Below are positions 49,332-59,152 of a stretch of 64,000 nucleotides of DNA, one piece after another. How positions within the stretch are numbered: position 1 is the first letter of the stretch; every line of letters starts with the position of its first letter. The DNA comes from Methylobacterium nodulans ORS 2060. Lineage in GTDB: Bacteria; Pseudomonadota; Alphaproteobacteria; Rhizobiales; Beijerinckiaceae. The position numbers were made by a program, and so were the translations under genes. The notes beneath the pieces were generated by a model. The model worked only from the letters and a program-made list of their open reading frames with translations, searched no databases and was not told where the DNA came from. The stretch is from NCBI RefSeq assembly GCF_000022085.1, contig NC_011894.1, positions 4,269,001 through 4,333,000 of the forward strand. The letters run 5' to 3'.

Positions 49332-49713
49332 CTTGGGATCTCCTTGGTGTGCCTCGACAACACACTGTGCGGGGATTTCAGGTAACGATGTGCGGGGGTT
49401 CACATTCCGGCGCCCGCGCCGGAGACCTTCTGCGTGTGCTGGGCCTCCATCGGCCGCATCATCACCAAGCCCGACGCGGACGGCTCTGTCGCGAAGTGTC
49501 TGCGGGCCAGCCCGTCTCACCGCCCTGCGAGATCTACGGCCAGGGACTGTGTCGAGAGAGGCAGTAGCAGGTCGGCTTGTGAGAGCAGGTCGGGTGACCA
49601 GGAGGCTAGCCACTCGACCTGCCGCCCTCCGCAAAGTTGGCTGCAGTGATCAGAGAGCAGCATCCATGATGCACGTTGGGCTATCGACCGCCACCGCTCA
49701 GGGGGATTAGCCG
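49332..49713. other. No supported gene
   Basis: 382 bases with overlapping short open frames and no supported start. Probably contains the promoters of the minus-strand secreted gene and of the following packaging genes. Confidence 0.4.
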
Positions 49714-49854
49714 ATGTCCGGCTACACTGGAGTCATTGGCCTAGCCCGTGCGCTTCTCACCATGCTCGGCAGCATGTTCGCAGTGTTCTCGACTGCGATC
49801 AGCCTCGTGACGGCCGGCAAGATCCTGGCGGGCGTTCAGTTGCGCCATGGATAA
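49714..49854 (+). CDS. Small membrane peptide before HNH
   Basis: 46 residues from ATG 49714 (GGGGGA upstream), largely one or two hydrophobic segments (VIGLARALLTMLGSMFAVFS, TAISLVTAGKILAGV). The stop overlaps the HNH start region by 8 bases. Could be a holin or pinholin, but there is no endolysin beside it. Confidence 0.45.
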   Translation: MSGYTGVIGLARALLTMLGSMFAVFSTAISLVTAGKILAGVQLRHG

Positions 49855-50209
49855 GAGCGCAGCCGAGAAGGCCCGGAGCCGTAGGTCCGACGCGCACCGC
49901 ACGGCCGATCAGCCTTGGCGTCACTGGTACTGGACCGCCCGCTGGCGCCGCCTCGCCAAGGCCCAGCTGAGGGAGCATCCCCTCTGCGCGATGTGCTCCA
50001 CCGATGAGCGCCCGGTGGCGGCCTCCATCTGCGATCACATCCAGCCTCACCGAGGGGACGAGCATCTGTTCTGGCATGGCGAGCGGCAGTCCCTCTGCGC
50101 TCCCTGCCATGACCGCCTCAAGCAGAGGCAGGAGCGCCGGGGCTATGTGCCCGGCGTCACCCCGGACGGGCGCCCGCGCGACCCGCTGCATCCGTGGAAC
50201 CGGAGCTGA
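49847..50209 (+). CDS. HNH endonuclease
   Basis: 120 residues. HNH/zinc layout: CAMC, then CDHIQPHRGDEHLFW and SLCAPCHDRLKQRQERRGYV, giving the paired CX2C/CX2C zinc ligands around the D-H...N/H catalytic core. HNH proteins next to terminase are needed for cos cleavage and packaging in HK97-like phages, which fits its place. Confidence 0.9.
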   Translation: MDKSAAEKARSRRSDAHRTADQPWRHWYWTARWRRLAKAQLREHPLCAMCSTDERPVAASICDHIQPHRGDEHLFWHGERQSLCAPCHDRLKQRQERRGYVPGVTPDGRPRDPLHPWNRS

Positions 50210-50212
50210 TCG

Positions 50213-50485
50213 ATGGCCGAGCGGCGCTGGCACTCGCGAGCCGAGCTACAGGCCCGGCATCTCACCGGCCGCGTGCGCGGCAGACCGGGCTGGTTCGGCC
50301 GTGTCGTGATGCAGGTCGAGGTGAGATCCCCAGAGCCGCTCTATCCGAAGGTGCCGCCGCGGGGCCAGCGCGATGTGGGGGCGCAGGGCGCCGACACGTT
50401 CTGGCGGGATGCGACGGTGATGGATCTCGCCGAGATCAACCCGCGTGGTCGGGAGCGGGATGCAGACCGCCGCGCCCGGCCCTGA
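50213..50485 (+). CDS. Hypothetical packaging-region protein
   Basis: 90 residues (WHSRAELQARHLTGRVRGRP onward), basic, beta-rich middle (GRVVMQVEVRSPEPLYPKVP). Between HNH and terminase, a slot often held by small conserved proteins of unknown function. Confidence 0.6.
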   Translation: MAERRWHSRAELQARHLTGRVRGRPGWFGRVVMQVEVRSPEPLYPKVPPRGQRDVGAQGADTFWRDATVMDLAEINPRGRERDADRRARP

Positions 50486-50495
50486 GGGGACTGAT

Positions 50496-50512
50496 ACCCC
50501 CCCGGGGGGGGT
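50496..50512. repeat. GC-only palindrome, candidate cos region
   Basis: ACCCCCCC followed by GGGGGGGGT: a homopolymer palindrome of at least 14 bases between HNH and small terminase genes. Confidence 0.45.
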
Positions 50513-50620
50513 GGTCGAAAGTTCAGGGGCATTCGGACTGCACCGGTCGCCCCCGCTGCGTTCGCACCGGAAGCAAAAATTGAACGGGGGGATGTCGGCC
50601 ATCTCCTACGGAGAAGACGG

Positions 50621-51052
50621 TTGACACTGGCAGCAATTCCCGGCGGTGACGGCGCGCCGGCCGAGCCCGACTGGTCTCAGGCCTACGCCGATGAACTCGA
50701 CATTGCGTTCGCGCATGAGCAGTGGGGCCACATCGTCCGCGAGATGGGCGAGCGGGGCACCCTGTCGGTCAGCAACGGCCACGCCATCAAGCGGCTGGTC
50801 GAGATGCGCATCCAGTACGAGCGCGCGAGCCGGCACGTGGCCGAGCATGGCGCGATCCTGCGGGCGAAGCGCGCCAAGACCGGCCAGTGGAATCCGTATT
50901 GGTCGGTGATGGCGAAGGCGGACGAGGCGATTCGGGTGCTGGAGGCCGAGCTCGGCCTCGCGCCGGTGCGCCGCGGCAAGGCGGCGAAGGTCGAGCGGAG
51001 AGCGAGGACGGCCCGTGCGGCGGACGCCTACCTCAAGCCGGTCGCCCGCTGA
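50621..51052 (+). CDS. Terminase small subunit (P27 family)
   Basis: 143 residues from TTG 50621, chosen because GGAGAAGACGG lies just upstream and no ATG fits. Helical DNA-binding pattern of P27-type small terminases: DELDIAFAHEQWGHIVREMG, LVEMRIQYERASRHVAEHGA, then the conserved NPYWSVMAKADEAIRVLEAE. Recognises packaging-site DNA and loads the large subunit. Overlaps the large subunit gene by 38 bases. Confidence 0.82.
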   Translation: MTLAAIPGGDGAPAEPDWSQAYADELDIAFAHEQWGHIVREMGERGTLSVSNGHAIKRLVEMRIQYERASRHVAEHGAILRAKRAKTGQWNPYWSVMAKADEAIRVLEAELGLAPVRRGKAAKVERRARTARAADAYLKPVAR

Positions 51053-52835
51053 CCCGGTTACGGCTTGGGCGGACGAGGTCGTTGTGGGCCGGCAGATAGC
51101 CGGCGAGCTCGTGCGCCATGCCGCCGAGCGGCACCTGCGCGACCTGCGCGACGGACCGGCGCGGGGGCTGCACTGGCGGCCGGACCGGGCGGCGCACGCG
51201 CTCGGGTTCTTCCCGGCGGTGCTCACCATCACGGCCGGCACCAAGGCCGGCCAGCCCTTCCAGCCGCTGCCCTGGCACACCTTCGTGATCGGCTCCTTGT
51301 TCGGCTGGCGCACGGACAGCGGCCGGATGCGCTTCCGCACCGGCTGGCTGGAGACCGGCAAGGGCCAGGCCAAGTCGCCCCTGATGGCCGCGATCGGGCT
51401 CTACCTGATGGGCTATTACGGCGTGGCCCGGTCGGAGATCTACGCCATCGGCCAGGACCGGGCGACCGCCAACGTGCTGTTCAAGGACGCGGTCGCGATG
51501 TGCCGCGCGCCGATCCCGGGCGGCGACGACGAGACCGACAGCCTGGAGAGCCGCGAGCAGGTGGTCATCCGGGGCGAGCTCGACAACGCCTGGAAAATCG
51601 AGCACCCGGCGACCGGCTCGAAGTTCCAATCGCTGGCCAATGGTGAGTCGATTTCCGGCCCGCGGCCGACCGCGGTGCTGGCCGACGAGATCCATGAGTT
51701 CAAGCAGAACGGCCCCATCGAGACGTGGAAGCGGGCCATCGCCAAGATGCCGGGCGACGCGATCATGCTGCTGGGCACCAACACGCCCGCCTCCACCCAG
51801 ATCGTCGGCACGGATTATTCGGAGTTCTACCAGAAGGTCGCCACGGGCGAGATTAGGGACGACGAGGCGTTCGCCCTCATCGCCCGGGTCGATGTAGCCG
51901 ACCGCGAGAGCGTGTTCGACAACGAGGCCTGCTGGCCGAAGGCGCTGCCGGCGCTGGGCGTGACCTTCCCGCTGGAGAACATCCGGGGCGAGGTCAACAC
52001 CGCCCGGCAGCTGCTCTCCACTGCCCTGTCGGTGAAGCGGCTCTACTTCGGCATCCCGATCGGCGCCACCGCGTTCTGGATCGCCGAGGAGGCCTGGGCC
52101 GCGGTGCAGGGCACGGTGGACGAGGAGGCCTTGAAGGGGCGGCCGTGCTGGCTGGGGCTGGACCTGTCCAAGAAGAACGACCTCACCGCCCTCACGGCGG
52201 TGTGGGCCGGCGCGGACGGGCACCTCTTCGCCAAGACCTGGTACTGGACCACGCGCGAGGGGCTGGCCGACCGGGCCCGGGCCGATCAGGCGCCCTATGA
52301 CCAGTGGGCGGAGAGGCCTGAGGAGACGGGCTTGGTCGCCGTTCCGGGCGCGGTGATCGACAAGACCTTCGTGGCGGCCCAGGTCGCCCGGCTGGTCGCC
52401 GAGCACGAGGTGCAGTTCCTGGCCTTCGATCCGGCCGGCATGGCCGACTTCATCGCCGCCTGCGAGGCGATCGGCCTGGCGGTCTGGCGCTACCGCGGCC
52501 CGGAGGAGCCGCCCGGCGCGGGGCTGAAGCTCGTCGCGCACGGCCAGGGCAAGCGGGTCGCGTTCGAGGACCGCCAGCTGGTGATGCCCCGCTCCATCGA
52601 GCAGCTCGAGGACAAGATCCTCACCGGCACGATCACCATCGCCGCCTCGCCGGTGACCTATGCCTGCGCGGCCAACGCCCAGGTCGACTGCGACGGCCAG
52701 GGCAACCGCGCCTTCGACAAGGCCCGCTCGCGCGGGCGCATCGACGGGCTGGTCACGCTGGCAATGGCGACCGGCGCCGCCCTGTTCCACCCGACCGAAC
52801 GCCCGCGCGAATACCAGATGTTCGTGCTGGGCTGA
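51015..52835 (+). CDS. Terminase large subunit
   Basis: 606 residues, Terminase_1 family (HK97 type). ATPase domain about 60-280: deviant Walker A ETGKGQAKSPLM and Walker B TAVLADEIHEFK with the coupling segment IMLLGTNTPAS. Nuclease domain about 340-570: GLDLSKKNDLTALTAVW, VQFLAFDPAGMADFI, and late Asp in SRGRIDGLVTLAMA. GTG start at 51015. The expected length and motifs make this a functional packaging motor. Confidence 0.93.
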   Translation: MRRTPTSSRSPADPVTAWADEVVVGRQIAGELVRHAAERHLRDLRDGPARGLHWRPDRAAHALGFFPAVLTITAGTKAGQPFQPLPWHTFVIGSLFGWRTDSGRMRFRTGWLETGKGQAKSPLMAAIGLYLMGYYGVARSEIYAIGQDRATANVLFKDAVAMCRAPIPGGDDETDSLESREQVVIRGELDNAWKIEHPATGSKFQSLANGESISGPRPTAVLADEIHEFKQNGPIETWKRAIAKMPGDAIMLLGTNTPASTQIVGTDYSEFYQKVATGEIRDDEAFALIARVDVADRESVFDNEACWPKALPALGVTFPLENIRGEVNTARQLLSTALSVKRLYFGIPIGATAFWIAEEAWAAVQGTVDEEALKGRPCWLGLDLSKKNDLTALTAVWAGADGHLFAKTWYWTTREGLADRARADQAPYDQWAERPEETGLVAVPGAVIDKTFVAAQVARLVAEHEVQFLAFDPAGMADFIAACEAIGLAVWRYRGPEEPPGAGLKLVAHGQGKRVAFEDRQLVMPRSIEQLEDKILTGTITIAASPVTYACAANAQVDCDGQGNRAFDKARSRGRIDGLVTLAMATGAALFHPTERPREYQMFVLG

Positions 52836-52849
52836 GAAGGACCCCGGAC

Positions 52850-54835
52850 ATGAACCGCATGTATTCGCTCCTCACCGTCAAAGCCGTTGAGGACGAGCAG
52901 CGCATCATCCGCGGCATTGCGACCACACCCAATCCGGACCGGGTCGGGGACATCGTGGAACCGCTGGGCGTCCGGTTCAAGAACCCGATGCCTCTGCTGC
53001 ATCACCACGACCACGACAAGCCGGTCGGCAGCGTCAGCTTCGACAAACCGACCCCGGACGGGATCACCTTCGAGGCGCGCCTGCCGCAGATCGCGGAGCC
53101 GGGCCCGCTGCGCGACCGGGTCGAGACGGCCTGGGGCGAGGTCAAGGCCGGGCTCGTCCGCGCGGTCTCGATCGGGTTCCGTGCCCTCGAATACGCCTTC
53201 CTCGACAGCGGCGGGATCCGGTTCACGCAAACCGAGGTCCTGGAGCTCAGTCTTGTGACCGTCCCGGCCAATGCGGACGCCAAGATTTCCCTCATCAAGT
53301 CGATCGACGCCCCTGTGCTCGCCGCGACCGGCAAGGAGCCGAGAGCATCCGATCGACCTGTTCGTCCCGGCGCCTCGGGCACATCCACCAAACCTGTCAA
53401 TCTGAAACCGGAGAACGTGACGGCGATGAAGACCGTTGCTGAGCAGATCGCGGCGCTGGAAGCCACCCGGCAGGCCAAGGCCGCGCGCATGGCCGAGGTC
53501 ATGCAGACGTCGATCGACGAGGGCCGCTCGACCGACGCCGCCGAGCAGGAGGAGTTCGATACCCTGGAGCAGGAGGTCCAGGCGATCGACGGCGATCTCA
53601 AGCGGCTGCGCGCCCTGGAGAAGGCCCAGGCCGCCTCCGCGCGCCCGGTCGTGCAGAACCAGATCCGGACCGCCGAGGACGGCGCGGCGGCCCGCAGCGG
53701 GGTCGTGGTCACGGCCAGCCCGAAGCTGCCGCCGGGCATCGGCTTTGCGCGGCTGGCCCGGGTGAAGGCCCTCGCCAAGCTGGACGGCGAGAGCCCGCGC
53801 ACGCTCGCCAAGGAGCTCTACGGCGAGAACTCGGTCATCTACGGCATCGTGTCCAAGGCCGCGGTGCCGGCCGGGACCACGAGCAACGCCACCTGGGCCG
53901 GTGCCCTCGTCGGCGAGGAGACCAGCGTCTTTGCGGATTTCGTCGAGTTCCTGCGCCCGCAGACCATCCTCGGCCGCTTCGGCGCCAACGGCGTCCCGGC
54001 CCTGCGGCAGGTGCCGTTCCGGGTCGCGCTGATCGGCCAGACCTCGGGCGGTCAGGGCTACTGGGTCGGTGAGGGCAAGGCCAAGCCGCTCACCAGGTTC
54101 GACTTCGAGCGCAAGACCCTGGAGCCGCTCAAGGTCGCCAACATCGCGGTCGTGAGCGAGGAGACGCTGCGCGACTCCAGCCCGTCCGCCGAGATGATCG
54201 TGCGCGACCAGCTCGCCGCGGCCCTCCGCGAGCGCCTCGATCGGGACTTCATCGACCCGGCCAAGGCCGCGGCGGCCAACGTGTCGCCGGCGTCGATCAC
54301 CCACGGCCTCACGCCGATCGCGTCGTCCGGCAACGACGCCGATGCGGTGCGCGCCGACATCCGCGCGCTGTTCGGCGCCTTCATCGCGGCGAACAACACC
54401 CCGACCTCGGGCGTGTGGGTGATGCCGGCGACCACGGCGCTGGCCCTGTCGCTGATGCAGAACCCGCTCGGGCAGGCCGAGTTCGCCGGCATCAGCATGA
54501 ACGGGGGCACCCTGTTCGGCCTGCCGGTGATCGCGTCCGAGTTCGTCCCGAGCCCGGGGACGGGCGCCTACGTGGCCCTGGTGAATGCGGCGGACGTCTA
54601 CCTCGCCGACGAGGGCGGCGTGGCGATCGACATGAGCCGCGAGGCGTCGCTCGAGATGGCGGACACCCCGGCCGGCGACGCCGGCGTGCCGACGGGGGCG
54701 CAGCTCGTCTCGCTCTGGCAGACCGACTCGGTCGGCTTCCGGGCCGAGCGCACGGTGAACTGGGCCCGCCGCCGGGCGAGCGGCGTCGCCCTCCTGTCGG
54801 GCGTCAAGTGGGGCGCGCCTCCGGCCACTCCCTGA
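52850..54835 (+). CDS. Fused prohead protease and HK97-type major capsid protein
   Basis: 661 residues with two domains. Residues about 1-160 are a U35 prohead protease: HHHDHDKPVGSVSF and RAVSIGFRALEYAF hold the catalytic His and Ser. After a linker and a coiled delta-like region (EQIAALEATRQAKAARMAEV, QEEFDTLEQEVQAIDGDLKR), residues about 290-661 are the HK97 capsid fold (VPFRVALIGQTSGGQGYWVG, EETLRDSSPSAEMIVRDQLA). An internal ATG at 53426, with GGAG at 53410, could also give free capsid protein. Confidence 0.92.
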   Translation: MNRMYSLLTVKAVEDEQRIIRGIATTPNPDRVGDIVEPLGVRFKNPMPLLHHHDHDKPVGSVSFDKPTPDGITFEARLPQIAEPGPLRDRVETAWGEVKAGLVRAVSIGFRALEYAFLDSGGIRFTQTEVLELSLVTVPANADAKISLIKSIDAPVLAATGKEPRASDRPVRPGASGTSTKPVNLKPENVTAMKTVAEQIAALEATRQAKAARMAEVMQTSIDEGRSTDAAEQEEFDTLEQEVQAIDGDLKRLRALEKAQAASARPVVQNQIRTAEDGAAARSGVVVTASPKLPPGIGFARLARVKALAKLDGESPRTLAKELYGENSVIYGIVSKAAVPAGTTSNATWAGALVGEETSVFADFVEFLRPQTILGRFGANGVPALRQVPFRVALIGQTSGGQGYWVGEGKAKPLTRFDFERKTLEPLKVANIAVVSEETLRDSSPSAEMIVRDQLAAALRERLDRDFIDPAKAAAANVSPASITHGLTPIASSGNDADAVRADIRALFGAFIAANNTPTSGVWVMPATTALALSLMQNPLGQAEFAGISMNGGTLFGLPVIASEFVPSPGTGAYVALVNAADVYLADEGGVAIDMSREASLEMADTPAGDAGVPTGAQLVSLWQTDSVGFRAERTVNWARRRASGVALLSGVKWGAPPATP

Positions 54836-54890
54836 TTGATCCTCTGACGGGCCGCCTCGTGCGGCTCGTCTCCGGTCCAGGGAGATCCCC

Positions 54891-55190
54891 GTGAAAAGCC
54901 AAAGCTACCTGACCCGGGCGATGCGGTCGTCCGATCCGCGCTATCGGCGCGTGCTCGAAAGGCTCGGCTATCGCCGCCCCGCTGCGCCGGCTGCCTCGCT
55001 GGACGCCCCGCCGGCCGAGGAGACGGACGCCCAGCAGGACGAGACGCCGTCCACCTCGAAGGCCGAAGCGCAGGACGGTCTTGCGGCCCTCCGCGCCGAA
55101 TACGAGCGCGTCGTGGGCAAGCGCGCCTTTCATGGCTGGGACGTGGAGACGCTGCGCGCGAAGATCGCGGCGGCCACGACCGAGGGCTGA
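54891..55190 (+). CDS. Small head-region protein
   Basis: 99 residues from GTG 54891. Short N-terminal domain (SYLTRAMRSSDPRYRRVLER), an acidic low-complexity middle, and a C-terminal helix (ALRAEYERVVGKRAFHGWDV). Between capsid and portal genes; may be a decoration or assembly factor. Confidence 0.55.
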   Translation: MKSQSYLTRAMRSSDPRYRRVLERLGYRRPAAPAASLDAPPAEETDAQQDETPSTSKAEAQDGLAALRAEYERVVGKRAFHGWDVETLRAKIAAATTEG

Positions 55191-55196
55191 CCTTGC

Positions 55197-56561
55197 ATGG
55201 CGCGCAGCACGTTCCTGGCGGCCCTTGGGAACGCCCTTGCCCCGCGGACCAAGGCGCTCGCGCCCGTCCCGCAGGGCCGCGGCGGTTGGCTCCGCATCCT
55301 CGAGAGCGTCGCCGGGGCGTGGCAGCAGAGCGTGGCGGTGAAGTATAACGCCGTCCTGTCCCATCATGCCGACTTCGCCTGCCGCACGCTGATCGCCTCG
55401 GACATCGCGAAACTGCGCATCAAGCTGGTCCAAAGGGGCGATGACGGGATCTGGGCCGAGGTCACGAATCCGGCCTATTCGCCGGTCCTGCGCAAGCCGA
55501 ACCACTTCCAGAACCGCATCCAGTTCATGGAAAGCTGGGTGCTCTCGAAGCTGCAGTCCGGCAACAGCATCGTCCTGAAGCAGCGCGACAACCGCGGCGT
55601 CGTGGTGCGGCTCTATGTGCTTGACTGGAACCTGGTCACTCCGCTGGTCGCGGACGACGGCTCGGTCTTCTACCAGCTCAACACCGACCGGATCAGCGGC
55701 CTGACCGGGAGCGTCGTCGTCCCGGCGCGCGAGATCATCCACGACCGCTTCAACTGCTTCTTTCACCCGCTGATCGGGCTGTCGCCGATCTTCGCCGGGG
55801 GGCTGGCCGCAACCCAGGGTCTGGCCATCCAGAACGACAGCACGCAGTTCTTCCAGAACGGGGCGCAGCCGAGCGGCATCCTGACGGCGCCCGGGGCGAT
55901 CCACGACGACACGGCCAAGCGGCTGAAGGAGCACTGGGAGAGCAACTATTCGGGGAAGAACGCCGGCAAGGTGGCCGTGCTCGGCGACGGCCTCAAATAC
56001 GAGCCGATGAAGGCCAAGGCCGTCGACTTTCAGCTGATCGAGCAGCTGAGGTGGACCGCCGAGGTGGTCTGCTCCACCTACCATGTCCCGCCCTACAAGA
56101 TCGGCGTCGGGCCGCTGCCGTCCTACAACAACGTTCAGGCGCTCAACATCGAGTATTATTCGCAGTGCCTTCAGGCCCTGATCGAGGCGATCGAGCTCTG
56201 TCTCGACGAAGGTCTCGGCCTGGCGGAGGGCATCGGCACGGAGTTCGACGTCGACAATCTCTTGCGGATGGACACCACGGCGTTGATCAACGCCGAGAAG
56301 GAGGCGGTGGGGGCCGGGATCAAATCGCCGAACGAGGCGCGCCGACGGCTCGACCTCAAGCCGGTCCCGGGGGGCGAGTCCCCCTATTTGCAGCAACAGA
56401 ACTTCAGTCTCGCGGCGCTGGCCAAGCGCGATGCGCAGGCCGATCCGTTCCACCCGGCCGCGGTGGACGCGCCCCCGGATCCGCAGGCGGCGAGTGAGAA
56501 CATCGCGCGTCTGGCGACGGCCCTCCGGCTCAAGTTCGCTGAGGCGCCCGCCCATGGATGA
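55197..56561 (+). CDS. Portal protein (HK97 family)
   Basis: 454 residues. Portal landmarks: [100 protein letters not shown]. The dodecameric portal connects head and tail and is the docking site of terminase. The stop overlaps the collagen-like gene by 8 bases. Confidence 0.93.
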   Translation: MARSTFLAALGNALAPRTKALAPVPQGRGGWLRILESVAGAWQQSVAVKYNAVLSHHADFACRTLIASDIAKLRIKLVQRGDDGIWAEVTNPAYSPVLRKPNHFQNRIQFMESWVLSKLQSGNSIVLKQRDNRGVVVRLYVLDWNLVTPLVADDGSVFYQLNTDRISGLTGSVVVPAREIIHDRFNCFFHPLIGLSPIFAGGLAATQGLAIQNDSTQFFQNGAQPSGILTAPGAIHDDTAKRLKEHWESNYSGKNAGKVAVLGDGLKYEPMKAKAVDFQLIEQLRWTAEVVCSTYHVPPYKIGVGPLPSYNNVQALNIEYYSQCLQALIEAIELCLDEGLGLAEGIGTEFDVDNLLRMDTTALINAEKEAVGAGIKSPNEARRRLDLKPVPGGESPYLQQQNFSLAALAKRDAQADPFHPAAVDAPPDPQAASENIARLATALRLKFAEAPAHG

Positions 56562-58500
56562 GGCTGACCGGCTCGCGGAGGCGGTGTTTCGCGCGGTGGA
56601 GGGCTATCTCGCCCGGACGGTGGGGCCGCTGCTCGCCCGGCTCGAGGCGCTGGAGAGGCGGGAGCCTCTGCGCGGCGAGCGGGGTCACAATGGCCAGCCG
56701 GGCCGCGGCCTCGCGAAGGCCATCGTCACCGCGGATGGCCTGCTCGTCCTGACGATGACGACGGGCGAGGAGCTCAGCGTCGGCCGCGTGACAGGCAAGG
56801 ACGGCAAGGACGGGGCCGATGGCGCGCCCGGCCGGGACGGCCGCGATGGGGTCGACGGCGCGCCGGGCGAGCCGGGCCGCGATGGCACGGATGGGGCGGA
56901 TGGTCGGGACGGCCGCGACTTCGATCCGGAGCTTCTCCGCACCGCGGTGGTCGAGGAGGTATCCAAGGCGGTCGACGCTATCCCGAGGCCGCGGGACGGT
57001 GCGCCTGGGCGCGACGGCACGGACGGGAAGGACGGACGGGATGGCAAGGACTTCGATCCCGAGGTGCTCGCGGCCGCTGTCGAGCAGGCCGTCACGAAGG
57101 CCCTCAGCCAGATCCCTGTTCCGAAGGACGGGACGCCGGGCCGGGACGGCAGGGATGGCGTCGGCGTTGCGGGCGCCCTGATCGACCGGAGCGGCAAGCT
57201 CATCCTCACTCTGTCGAATGGCGAAACGCGGGATCTCGGCTTGGTGGTTGGCCGAGATGGCAAGGACGGTGCCGACGGCCGCGACGGCCGCGACGGCGCT
57301 CCCGGTGAGCGTGGCGAACAAGGAGAACCAGGTCGCGATGGCAAGGATGGCACCGACGGTCGGGATGGCCAGGACGTCGAACCGGAGGCCCTGCGGGTCG
57401 CTGTCGAGGAGGCGGTCACGCAGGCCGTCAGCCAGATCCCGCTCCCGAAGGACGGGACGCCGGGCCGGGACGGTCGAGACGGCGTGGACGGCAAGGACGG
57501 CGTCGGCCTCGCCGATGCTCTGATCGATCGAGCTGGCAATCTCGTGGTCACGCTGTCGAACGGCGACACCAAGCAGCTTGGCCTCGTGGTCGGCCGGGAC
57601 GGCAAGGATGGCCGGGCCGGCAGCGCCGGCAAGGATGGTGCGCCGGGCGAGCGGGGGGAGCCGGGCCCGCGCGGCGAGCAGGGCGAGAAGGGCGACCCCG
57701 GAGAGCGGGGCGAGCGAGGTCCCGCCGGCGAGCGGGGACCGGCCGGCGAGCCGGGTCCGCCGGGCGAGCCGGGTCCGCCGGGCGAGCCGGGTCCGCTGGG
57801 CGAGCGCGGGCCACAAGGTGAGCGCGGCCTGCCGGGCGAGCCCGGCGCTGCGGGTGAGCAGGGTCCGCCCGGTGAGCGCGGTGAACAGGGACCGCCCGGC
57901 GATCGAGGAGAGCGTGGCGAGCCCGGCGAGCAGGGGCCTCCAGGCGAGCGGGGCGAACGGGGGCCGCAGGGCGAGCCGGGTCCTCCTGGTGAGACGGGCG
58001 AGCGCGGTGAGCCGGGTGCTCCTGGTGAGCGCGGCGAGCGCGGGATACCTGGCGGGCGCGGTGAGAAGGGCGACCCGGGCCGCGACGGAAAGGACGGCGC
58101 TCCTGGGGCCGCCGGAGAGCGCGGCGAACGGGGCGAGAAGGGCGAAACCGGTGAGCGCGGCGCCGACGGCTTTGGCTTCGAGGACCTGGAGGAGGAGCTC
58201 GCCGAGGACGGCCGCACGCTTGTGCGGCGCTACCGCCGCGGCGAGGAGGTGAAGGAGTTCCGCCACCGCGTCCCGACGCTGATCGATCGCGGCGTCTACA
58301 AGGCGGGCACGATCTACCAGCCCGGCGACGGCGTCACCTGGGCCGGCTCGTTCTGGATCGCCCAGACGGAGACCGACGCGAAGCCGGATGGCGGCGAGGG
58401 CTGGCGCCTCGCGGTCAAGCGCGGCCGCGATGGCAAGGACGGCAAGCCGGGCGAGCGCGGGCCCGAGGGCAAGGCCGGCCCTGACGGCCGGAGGTGGTGA
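56554..58500 (+). CDS. Collagen-like phage protein with repeated non-collagen modules
   Basis: 648 residues from ATG 56554. N-terminal helix and a beta module ([20 protein letters not shown]), then Gly-X-Y blocks. Three spacers of one type ([60 protein letters not shown]) and two beta modules ([40 protein letters not shown]) interrupt the early repeats. Residues 347-538 are 64 uninterrupted triplets, rich in GER, GEP, GPP and GKD. The end has a carbohydrate-binding-like motif ([20 protein letters not shown]) and a last short triplet run. Triple-helical fibre is the inferred structure; position after portal is unusual for a tail fibre. Confidence 0.88.
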   Translation: MDEADRLAEAVFRAVEGYLARTVGPLLARLEALERREPLRGERGHNGQPGRGLAKAIVTADGLLVLTMTTGEELSVGRVTGKDGKDGADGAPGRDGRDGVDGAPGEPGRDGTDGADGRDGRDFDPELLRTAVVEEVSKAVDAIPRPRDGAPGRDGTDGKDGRDGKDFDPEVLAAAVEQAVTKALSQIPVPKDGTPGRDGRDGVGVAGALIDRSGKLILTLSNGETRDLGLVVGRDGKDGADGRDGRDGAPGERGEQGEPGRDGKDGTDGRDGQDVEPEALRVAVEEAVTQAVSQIPLPKDGTPGRDGRDGVDGKDGVGLADALIDRAGNLVVTLSNGDTKQLGLVVGRDGKDGRAGSAGKDGAPGERGEPGPRGEQGEKGDPGERGERGPAGERGPAGEPGPPGEPGPPGEPGPLGERGPQGERGLPGEPGAAGEQGPPGERGEQGPPGDRGERGEPGEQGPPGERGERGPQGEPGPPGETGERGEPGAPGERGERGIPGGRGEKGDPGRDGKDGAPGAAGERGERGEKGETGERGADGFGFEDLEEELAEDGRTLVRRYRRGEEVKEFRHRVPTLIDRGVYKAGTIYQPGDGVTWAGSFWIAQTETDAKPDGGEGWRLAVKRGRDGKDGKPGERGPEGKAGPDGRRW

Positions 58501-58505
58501 GGGCC

Positions 58506-58790
58506 ATGGTTCTGGTCACGCTGCAAGCGGCCAAGCTGCACCTGCGCATCGACGGCACCGATGAGGATGCGCTGGTGCAGGACAAGATCGAGGCCGCGAC
58601 CGACCTCGTGCTCGACTACCTCAAGACGCCCGAGCACGGCTGGACCGCGGAGACGGTGCCGGCGCGGGTCAAGGCGGCGATCCTGCTGGCGCTCGGCGTC
58701 CTGTACGAGAACCGGGAGGGGCAGGTCGACCCACTGACCGATGCGGTGCGGTCGCTCTTGCATCGGCTGCGCGACCCGGCGATCGCATGA
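58506..58790 (+). CDS. Head-tail connector protein (Gp6-like)
   Basis: 94 residues, all helical: VTLQAAKLHLRIDGTDEDAL, VQDKIEAATDLVLDYLKTPE, VKAAILLALGVLYENREGQV. This is the HK97 gp6/SPP1 gp15-like adaptor that forms the ring below the portal. Overlaps the next gene by 4 bases. Confidence 0.9.
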   Translation: MVLVTLQAAKLHLRIDGTDEDALVQDKIEAATDLVLDYLKTPEHGWTAETVPARVKAAILLALGVLYENREGQVDPLTDAVRSLLHRLRDPAIA

Positions 58791-59152
58791 GGGCGGGACC
58801 GGGGCTGGCGTTCGGGGCCGGCGCACTCCGCGAGCGCATCCGCTTCGAGAAGCGGGGCGGCACGGAGGACGGCTACGGCAACACCGTGCCGGGCCCGTTC
58901 GAGGCGCAGTTCACGCGCGCCGCGGCCTTCCTGATGAAGCCCGGCAGCGAGGCGGTGCTGGCGGCGCGCCTCACCGGCCGCCAGCCGGTCACGATGATCG
59001 TCCGCTTCGACAGGCAAACCCGGACCATCACCCCGTCCTGGCGGGCCGTCGATGAGCGCACCGGCACGGTCTACGCGATCCAGGCCGCCGCTGACATGGA
59101 CCGCAGGCGCCAGTGGATCACGCTGGTGTGCATGGCCGGGGAGACCGCCTGA
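58787..59152 (+). CDS. Head closure protein (head-tail joining)
   Basis: 121 residues, beta-barrel pattern of the gp16/FII-like head-closure family: LRERIRFEKRGGTEDGYGNT, then RFDRQTRTITPSWRAVDERT and DRRRQWITLVCMAGE. Its place directly after the gp6-like connector matches the usual order. Confidence 0.88.
   Translation: MRAGPGLAFGAGALRERIRFEKRGGTEDGYGNTVPGPFEAQFTRAAAFLMKPGSEAVLAARLTGRQPVTMIVRFDRQTRTITPSWRAVDERTGTVYAIQAAADMDRRRQWITLVCMAGETA

Noticed and set aside
51033..52790. 585-codon minus-strand frame
   Set aside because: Antisense of the large terminase gene; plus-strand motifs are decisive.
56790..58170. Possible tandem DNA repeat or CRISPR-like array
   Set aside because: The periodicity is 9 bases (Gly-X-Y codons) with no spacer structure; it is coding.
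56530..58266. Long minus-strand frames opposite the collagen-like gene
   Set aside because: They are Pro/Ser/Arg or Leu/Ala repeats generated by the Gly-X-Y codon periodicity.
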